NCBI RefSeq assembly: GCF_028737195.1 | Contig: NZ_JAQZAJ010000006.1 | Location: forward strand, 1 to 64,000 | DNA: 64,000 nt | From: Pseudovibrio exalbescens | Lineage (GTDB): Bacteria; Pseudomonadota; Alphaproteobacteria; Rhizobiales; Stappiaceae | Direction: 5' to 3' | Part shown: one piece after another, positions 59,950 through 64,000 of the stretch | Numbering within the stretch: the first letter of the stretch is position 1 | How the letters are laid out: the number at the start of each line of letters is the position of its first letter | Translations under genes and position numbers: made by a program | Notes under the pieces: model-generated | Databases searched by the model: none | What the model was told of the DNA's origin: nothing | The model's input: the letters and a program-made list of their open reading frames with translations, nothing else

Positions 59950-61071
59950 ATGCAAGTGACTGACGTTGTGGTGTTCCCCTGGAACAAGAATTTTGAGACA
60001 GGCATTGCCACCGTTGATGAGCAGCACAAGCAGTTGGTGAACCTGTTGAACCGGCTGGCCAGCACGCTTGTTTCCGATGACCCGGTTGGGGTCGCGGTCG
60101 TGTTCAACGAGCTTGCCGACTATGCTTCCTATCACTTCGCAGAGGAAGAAGAGGTCTGGGAAACCTACTTTGACGGCGCGGATGATTGGAAGAACGCACA
60201 CCTGAAAAGCCACGGCTCGTTCTTGCCGAGCGTTCTTCAAATCAAGGAAAAGGCCGCCGATGAACCCTGGCAAGAAGTGACAGAGAAAGTGCTGCGGTTC
60301 CTGATCCGCTGGCTGGCCTTTCACATTCTGGACGAAGACAAGAAGATGAGCTTCGTGGTTCAGGCCATGGACAGCGGGCTGAGTTTTTCCGAGGCCAAGG
60401 TGGCTGCAGATCAGCAGATGGGCGGTTCCATTCGTGTTCTGATCGAGACCGTCTTGAACATGTATGACGAACTGTCTCTTCACGCCATTGAACTCATTCG
60501 GGAGCGCCAACGCCGTATCCTTATTGAAGAAGAACTGAAGCAGCTCAACGAGAAGCTGGAAAAGCTCTCAATTACCGACGAGCTGACGGGGCTTTACAAT
60601 CGCCGCTACTTCAATGTGCTCATATCTGATGAACTGCGACGGGCTGCGGCTGCCAACAAGCAGGTGGCCTTTCTGTCGTTGGATCTGGACCACTTCAAGC
60701 GGGTCAACGACACCTACGGGCATTTGCAGGGCGACAAGGTGCTTCAGGACGTGGGGACCATTCTGGCCCGTCACAGCAAAACGGCAGTCGGTTCCGCGTT
60801 CCGCATGGGCGGTGAAGAGCTGCTGATCGTTAGTGTGGGGCATGGACAGGCGGAAGCAGTTCAGTTGGCTGAGCGCGTTCGTGAGGAAGTCGCGACAATC
60901 CTGATCCGGGATGAAGCGGGCGGGCCAGCGTGCCGGTTGACCACGTCGATTGGTGTTGTTGCCCGTGTGCCTGCATCTGGCGAGGGGCCTGAGCTGTTCT
61001 TGGAACAGGCGGACAAGGCACTTTATCAAGCCAAGCAAGATGGGCGGAACCGCGTCCGGTTCATGGACTGA
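59950..61071 (+). CDS. Bacteriohemerythrin-GGDEF diguanylate cyclase
   Basis: A cytoplasmic protein of about 373 residues. The N-terminal hemerythrin domain (about 10-135) has all seven di-iron ligands: His26, His62, Glu66, His84, His88, His125 and Asp130, in H-x3-E, H-x3-H and H-x4-D spacing. A helical linker (about 165-205) leads to a GGDEF domain with I-T-D-E-L-T-G-L-Y-N-R-R and the active-site signature G-G-E-E-L (287-291), a normal variant of GG(D/E)EF. No clear RxxD inhibitory site is visible. It should make cyclic di-GMP in response to oxygen or redox state. A TTG start at 59932 would add six residues. Confidence 0.9.
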   Translation: MQVTDVVVFPWNKNFETGIATVDEQHKQLVNLLNRLASTLVSDDPVGVAVVFNELADYASYHFAEEEEVWETYFDGADDWKNAHLKSHGSFLPSVLQIKEKAADEPWQEVTEKVLRFLIRWLAFHILDEDKKMSFVVQAMDSGLSFSEAKVAADQQMGGSIRVLIETVLNMYDELSLHAIELIRERQRRILIEEELKQLNEKLEKLSITDELTGLYNRRYFNVLISDELRRAAAANKQVAFLSLDLDHFKRVNDTYGHLQGDKVLQDVGTILARHSKTAVGSAFRMGGEELLIVSVGHGQAEAVQLAERVREEVATILIRDEAGGPACRLTTSIGVVARVPASGEGPELFLEQADKALYQAKQDGRNRVRFMD

Positions 61072-61077
61072 ACCCTT

Positions 61078-61980
61078 TTATGGGCCGCCTTCACCTGTGC
61101 GAAAAAAGCCGACAAAGGCACGCAAGCACGGATGGCCGCGATAGTCTTTGGGATAGTAGATGTAAAGGGCCGGATACTCGTAGGTAAACTCGGAGAGGGC
61201 GGCAACCAGCTCCCCACTAGCCAGTTCGCGTGCGACCAGCTGATCAGAGGTGAGAATGAGGCCGTGCCCTCGGCGGGCGCGATCCACCAAAACACCCAGG
61301 CTGGACGATGTGAGAGAGCCTGACACCGGTTGAACCTGTACTTCACCATCGATCTGAAAACGCCATTCCGCGGTCCGCCGGGAGTCCACGAACCGGTACT
61401 GCAAGCAATCGTGCGCGACCAGATCTTGCGGGACTTGCGGCACGCCATGGTCTTGAAAGTAATCTGAAGAGCCCAGCACGACCGTGCGGTGCGGTGGGGA
61501 GATCTGCGCTGCGATGACTTCATCATGCAATCTGTGGCCAAATCGGATGCCAGCATGAAACCCCTCTGCTGCAACAGAAACCATCTGATCGCTGAGGGTC
61601 AGGTCCAATGAGATGTCGGGATAGGTCGCGTAGAACTCGGCAAGTCGATCTGCGAGACAGACCTCATATGCGATCTCTGGCAAATTGAGCCGCAGCGTTC
61701 CGCGGATTTTCTGATCCCGTTCCTGCGTGTTTTCAATGGCGCGCCTGAGCTTTTCAAAAGCTGGAAGGCCCTGTTCCCAAAGCTCATGCCCTGCATCCGT
61801 GAGTGTGACAGAGCGTGTGGTTCGCACAAACAAGCGCACGCCCAACTGCTGCTCCAAGGCTCTCAATTGATGGCTGACGGTGGATGGCTGGAGGTTGAGC
61901 TCAGCCGCGGCAGCACGCACGGAGCCGCGCTTTGCAATGGTAAAAAAGAGCTCGAGACTGTTTAGAGGCATGCGCTGCAT
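61078..61980 (-). CDS. LysR-family regulator divergent from the alpha/beta hydrolase
   Basis: A 300-residue LysR regulator. The HTH region reads L-N-S-L-E-L-F-F-T-I-A-K-R-G-S-V-R and L-N-L-Q-P-S-T-V-S-H-Q-L-R-A-L-E, followed by L-F-V-R-T-T-R-S-V-T-L-T-D-A-G, placing it in the GcvA/CrgA region of the family. The start near 61980 gives the normal N-terminus; the frame continues to 62082 without similarity. It shares a 102-bp gap with the hydrolase gene, its probable target. The effector is unknown. Confidence 0.87.
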   Translation of the reverse strand: MQRMPLNSLELFFTIAKRGSVRAAAAELNLQPSTVSHQLRALEQQLGVRLFVRTTRSVTLTDAGHELWEQGLPAFEKLRRAIENTQERDQKIRGTLRLNLPEIAYEVCLADRLAEFYATYPDISLDLTLSDQMVSVAAEGFHAGIRFGHRLHDEVIAAQISPPHRTVVLGSSDYFQDHGVPQVPQDLVAHDCLQYRFVDSRRTAEWRFQIDGEVQVQPVSGSLTSSSLGVLVDRARRGHGLILTSDQLVARELASGELVAALSEFTYEYPALYIYYPKDYRGHPCLRAFVGFFRTGEGGP

Positions 61981-62082
61981 TGTTCGAAAAATGCCAGCAG
62001 TATCTTCGATTTTCAAGTTCTTATTTTCAGCAGTTCGTCCCTCTATTTTGACTGTAATGGGATCCGGACACTGGAGGTACAC

Positions 62083-62964
62083 ATGACGATCATCAGCAAA
62101 AAACTACAATTTTCCGTAGAGGGCGACGTTCTTCAGGCGGTGCTTTACACCCCGGAACGCGCCGGGGATGGGCCTTTGCCGGGCGTTGTCGTGACCGGAG
62201 CGTGGACCACCGTTAAAGAGCAAATGCCAACCACCTATGCCAAGGCCTTGGCGCAGCGCGGCTTTGCAGCACTGGTCTTTGATTTTCGCGGGTGGGGCCA
62301 GTCTGCGGGCGAGCCAAGGTATCTGGAAGATCCAGCACGCAAAACGGAAGACACCCGCCATGCAGCGCGCTTTCTTGCCTCCTTGCCGGAGGTGGATGAA
62401 GCATCTGTTTATGGCGTCGGGATATGCGCATCTTCGGGGTACATGGCAGACGCTGTTGCCACCGTGCCGGTTCTGCAAAAGCTTGCCCTTGTGGCTCCAT
62501 GGCTGCATGACCCGGAAATGGCGACACAGATTTATGGCGGCCCGGACATGGCGCAGTCTCTGATAGCGGCAGGGCGTGAAGCAGCCAGTGCGGCGGAGCC
62601 AACCTACATGGTTGCAGCCAGCGCGACCGATGAAAATGCGCTCATGTATCAGGCCCCATATTACACCGAGACGGACCGGGGCATGATTGCCGCTTATGAC
62701 AACAAGTTCAACGTTGCCTCCTGGGAGCCGTGGCTGTCCTATGATGCGCAGAAAATTGCCGAGAAGTTGTCGAAGGCGACCTTGATTGTGGCCTCGGAAG
62801 CAGCGGCTTTGCCCGCAAGCGCGCATGCGTTTGTAAAGCGCACCCATGCGCCAATTAGCGAAGTCTGGCTTGACGATGTTTCGCAGTTTGACTTCTACGA
62901 CAAACCGGCAGTGGTGGAGCAGGTTGCGGACGAACTTGCTGTTTTCTTTAAAAGCGAGGGCTGA
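62083..62964 (+). CDS. Alpha/beta hydrolase with altered catalytic histidine
   Basis: A 293-residue protein of the dienelactone-hydrolase/YcjY-like group. The core has V-F-D-F-R-G-W-G-Q-S and the nucleophile elbow G-V-G-I-C-A-S-S-G, giving Cys115 as nucleophile. Near the C-terminus the family normally has G-x-x-H-x-D-x-Y-D; here it reads V-S-Q-F-D-F-Y-D, so Gln268 stands at the place of the catalytic His. The enzyme may be inactive as a classic hydrolase or use other residues. It is coupled closely to the SnoaL-like gene, five bases downstream. Confidence 0.8.
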   Translation: MTIISKKLQFSVEGDVLQAVLYTPERAGDGPLPGVVVTGAWTTVKEQMPTTYAKALAQRGFAALVFDFRGWGQSAGEPRYLEDPARKTEDTRHAARFLASLPEVDEASVYGVGICASSGYMADAVATVPVLQKLALVAPWLHDPEMATQIYGGPDMAQSLIAAGREAASAAEPTYMVAASATDENALMYQAPYYTETDRGMIAAYDNKFNVASWEPWLSYDAQKIAEKLSKATLIVASEAAALPASAHAFVKRTHAPISEVWLDDVSQFDFYDKPAVVEQVADELAVFFKSEG

Positions 62965-62968
62965 GGTC

Positions 62969-63427
62969 ATGCAGGACTATCACGCTCTTTGCAATTTGGT
63001 GTCCAAGTTTTTTGCTGCGGTCGATCGTCTTGATTGGCCGCAGGTATGGAGCCTCATGGCCGAGACGGTTCGGCTGGATTACCGTTCCTTGACGGGGCAA
63101 CCGGCAGAGCTGTTGAGGCCGCAGCAGATCACAGAAGCATGGGGCATGATGATGCCCAACTACGACGCCATTCATCATCAGATTGGCAACCTGATTGTTG
63201 AGGTAGAAGGCGACGAGGCTACGGTGTCTTGCCACGGGATGGCGTCTCACTTCATAAAAGGAACTTCAGGAAGCGGGCACCAGCTCATCGTCGGCACTTA
63301 CACGTTCAGGTTGGTGCGTCAGGATAAGGTATGGCGGATCGAAGAAATGACCTTTCACTTCAAGTTCGCGGCTGGCGATCATACGGTTGGTGAAGAGGCA
63401 AAGGCCCGGTCCTCTGGCGTTTCCTGA
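62969..63427 (+). CDS. NTF2/SnoaL-like domain protein
   Basis: A 152-residue small alpha+beta barrel protein. W-P-Q-V-W-S-L-M-A-E-T-V-R-L-D-Y is the usual first helix and strand of SnoaL-like proteins, with D-Y in the pocket, and later H-H-Q-I-G-N, V-S-C-H-G and W-R-I-E-E-M-T-F-H-F-K. Several family members are isomerases, dehydratases or simply ligand binders, so the reaction cannot be named. ATG 62969 has GAGG upstream; the longer frame overlapping the hydrolase gene is not used. Confidence 0.75.
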   Translation: MQDYHALCNLVSKFFAAVDRLDWPQVWSLMAETVRLDYRSLTGQPAELLRPQQITEAWGMMMPNYDAIHHQIGNLIVEVEGDEATVSCHGMASHFIKGTSGSGHQLIVGTYTFRLVRQDKVWRIEEMTFHFKFAAGDHTVGEEAKARSSGVS

Positions 63428-63479
63428 AGACGCTTAAGGCACTGGGCCGTGATGTCACGCAAGCAGGGGAGGCCGCAGG

Positions 63480-64000
63480 ATGCATGACGTCAGTAAAGTG
63501 AACGCATGGCTAATAAATGAGGGGCGCACTAAGGGCGACCTGGAGTGGCTGGTTCGAGGCTATTGTGAAGCTCTCGTTGATCTTGGGGTGCCGCTGAACC
63601 GCGTTAGAGTGGGGCAGCACCTCGCCAGTCCGCTGCTTAGCGCATGGGGCGTTATCTGGACCCTGGAAGCCGGTACAGCGGCCTACGAGGTGCCGGTTGG
63701 GGCGCTCGATAGTGTCGCATGGAAGGGAAGCCCCTTTGAGTACATTGTGCAAGAGCGGAAACTGCTACGGGTACCAATTCATGAGCTCGACCTGGATCAG
63801 ACGCATAGCGTGTATCGGGAACAGGCAGAAGCGGGGGCGACTGACTTTCTCGCCATGCCATTAGAGTACGGGGATGGCACCGTTCAGGCCTCTAGTTTTA
63901 CAACGCGGCGGGAAGGGGGCTTTACAGCTGGTGATTTGGCTGCTCTGGGAGCCACACGGCACGCCCTCGCCGCAGCAGCTGAGCCGATGGCCATGCGGCG
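63480..64000 (+). CDS. N-terminal part of a probable class III adenylate/guanylate cyclase (cut by window end)
   Basis: An open frame of 173 codons starts at ATG 63480 and runs off the end of the window. The encoded segment has the GAF-like N-terminal region common in alphaproteobacterial class III cyclases: a first helix with W-L-V-R-G-Y-C-E-A-L, then G-V-P-L-N-R and S-P-F-E-Y-I, then G-A-T-D-F-L-A-M-P-L near 125-134 and G-G-F-T-A-G-D-L near 152-159. The catalytic domain is not included, so the call rests on the N-terminal pattern. GCAGGATGC surrounds the start. Confidence 0.6.
   Translation, partial: MHDVSKVNAWLINEGRTKGDLEWLVRGYCEALVDLGVPLNRVRVGQHLASPLLSAWGVIWTLEAGTAAYEVPVGALDSVAWKGSPFEYIVQERKLLRVPIHELDLDQTHSVYREQAEAGATDFLAMPLEYGDGTVQASSFTTRREGGFTAGDLAALGATRHALAAAAEPMAMR

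Overview
The window looks like chromosome of a heterotrophic, probably marine alphaproteobacterium. It combines NAGGN osmolyte genes, a DctPQM TRAP transporter, class I PHA synthase, a RutR-type regulator, many small ATGA-overlapped operons and moderate GC. A Stappiaceae-type bacterium (Roseibium/Pseudovibrio-like) is only a guess. There are no rRNA or tRNA genes, insertion sequences, phage genes or CRISPR arrays that I can see.

Layout. 0.6-5.3 kb: a tryptophan catabolism operon, with a TnaC-like arrest leader peptide, tryptophanase (tnaA), Mtr/TnaB permease, PLP-kinase family protein (pdxY) and RidA. 5.4-8.8 kb: heme use (IsdG-type monooxygenase divergent from hmuTUV). 9-13 kb: a BtsS/BtsR-like two-component system next to a CstA/BtsT-family (pyruvate) transporter, with direct repeats typical of LytTR operators, followed by an M42 peptidase. 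14.2-26.5 kb: a LysR regulator divergent from an 11-kb operon: Dpp/Opp-type ABC importer, GNAT, formylglycine phosphonate-monoesterase-like hydrolase, IMPase-family phosphatase, PhnW and PhnX. I read this as scavenging of esterified 2-aminoethylphosphonate (AEP). 26.5-31 kb: mixed regulators, a DMT permease, WrbA and a DsbA/FrnE-like protein. 31.2-33.1 kb: phaC. 33.1-38.4 kb: a MarR regulator divergent from the complete NAGGN osmoprotectant operon. 39-45 kb: a LacI regulator divergent from a sugar-acid TRAP transporter plus a xylonate-type dehydratase.

45.2-59.8 kb is the most interesting part. A RutR-type regulator, an F420-dependent LLM oxidoreductase, an NADPH:F420 reductase (npdG) and a complete unfused F420 pathway (cofE, cofC, cofD, cofH, cofG) lie on the minus strand. 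Divergent from them are a beta-alanine-type aminotransferase, an N-carbamoyl-beta-alanine amidohydrolase, a dihydropyrimidinase and an NCS1 permease. The usual first enzyme of reductive pyrimidine breakdown, dihydropyrimidine dehydrogenase, is absent. Four copies of a 16-bp motif, TTTATC-N4-GGT(C/A)AA, resembling the E. coli RutR box, lie in the shared intergenic region. Three of them sit at the two divergent promoters. My central hypothesis is that uracil (or another pyrimidine) is reduced with F420H2 made by this locus, and that the F420 genes are induced together with the pyrimidine genes.

59.9-64 kb: a hemerythrin-GGDEF protein, a LysR regulator, an alpha/beta hydrolase with a glutamine at the expected catalytic histidine, an NTF2/SnoaL-like protein, and the start of a probable class III nucleotide cyclase cut by the window end.
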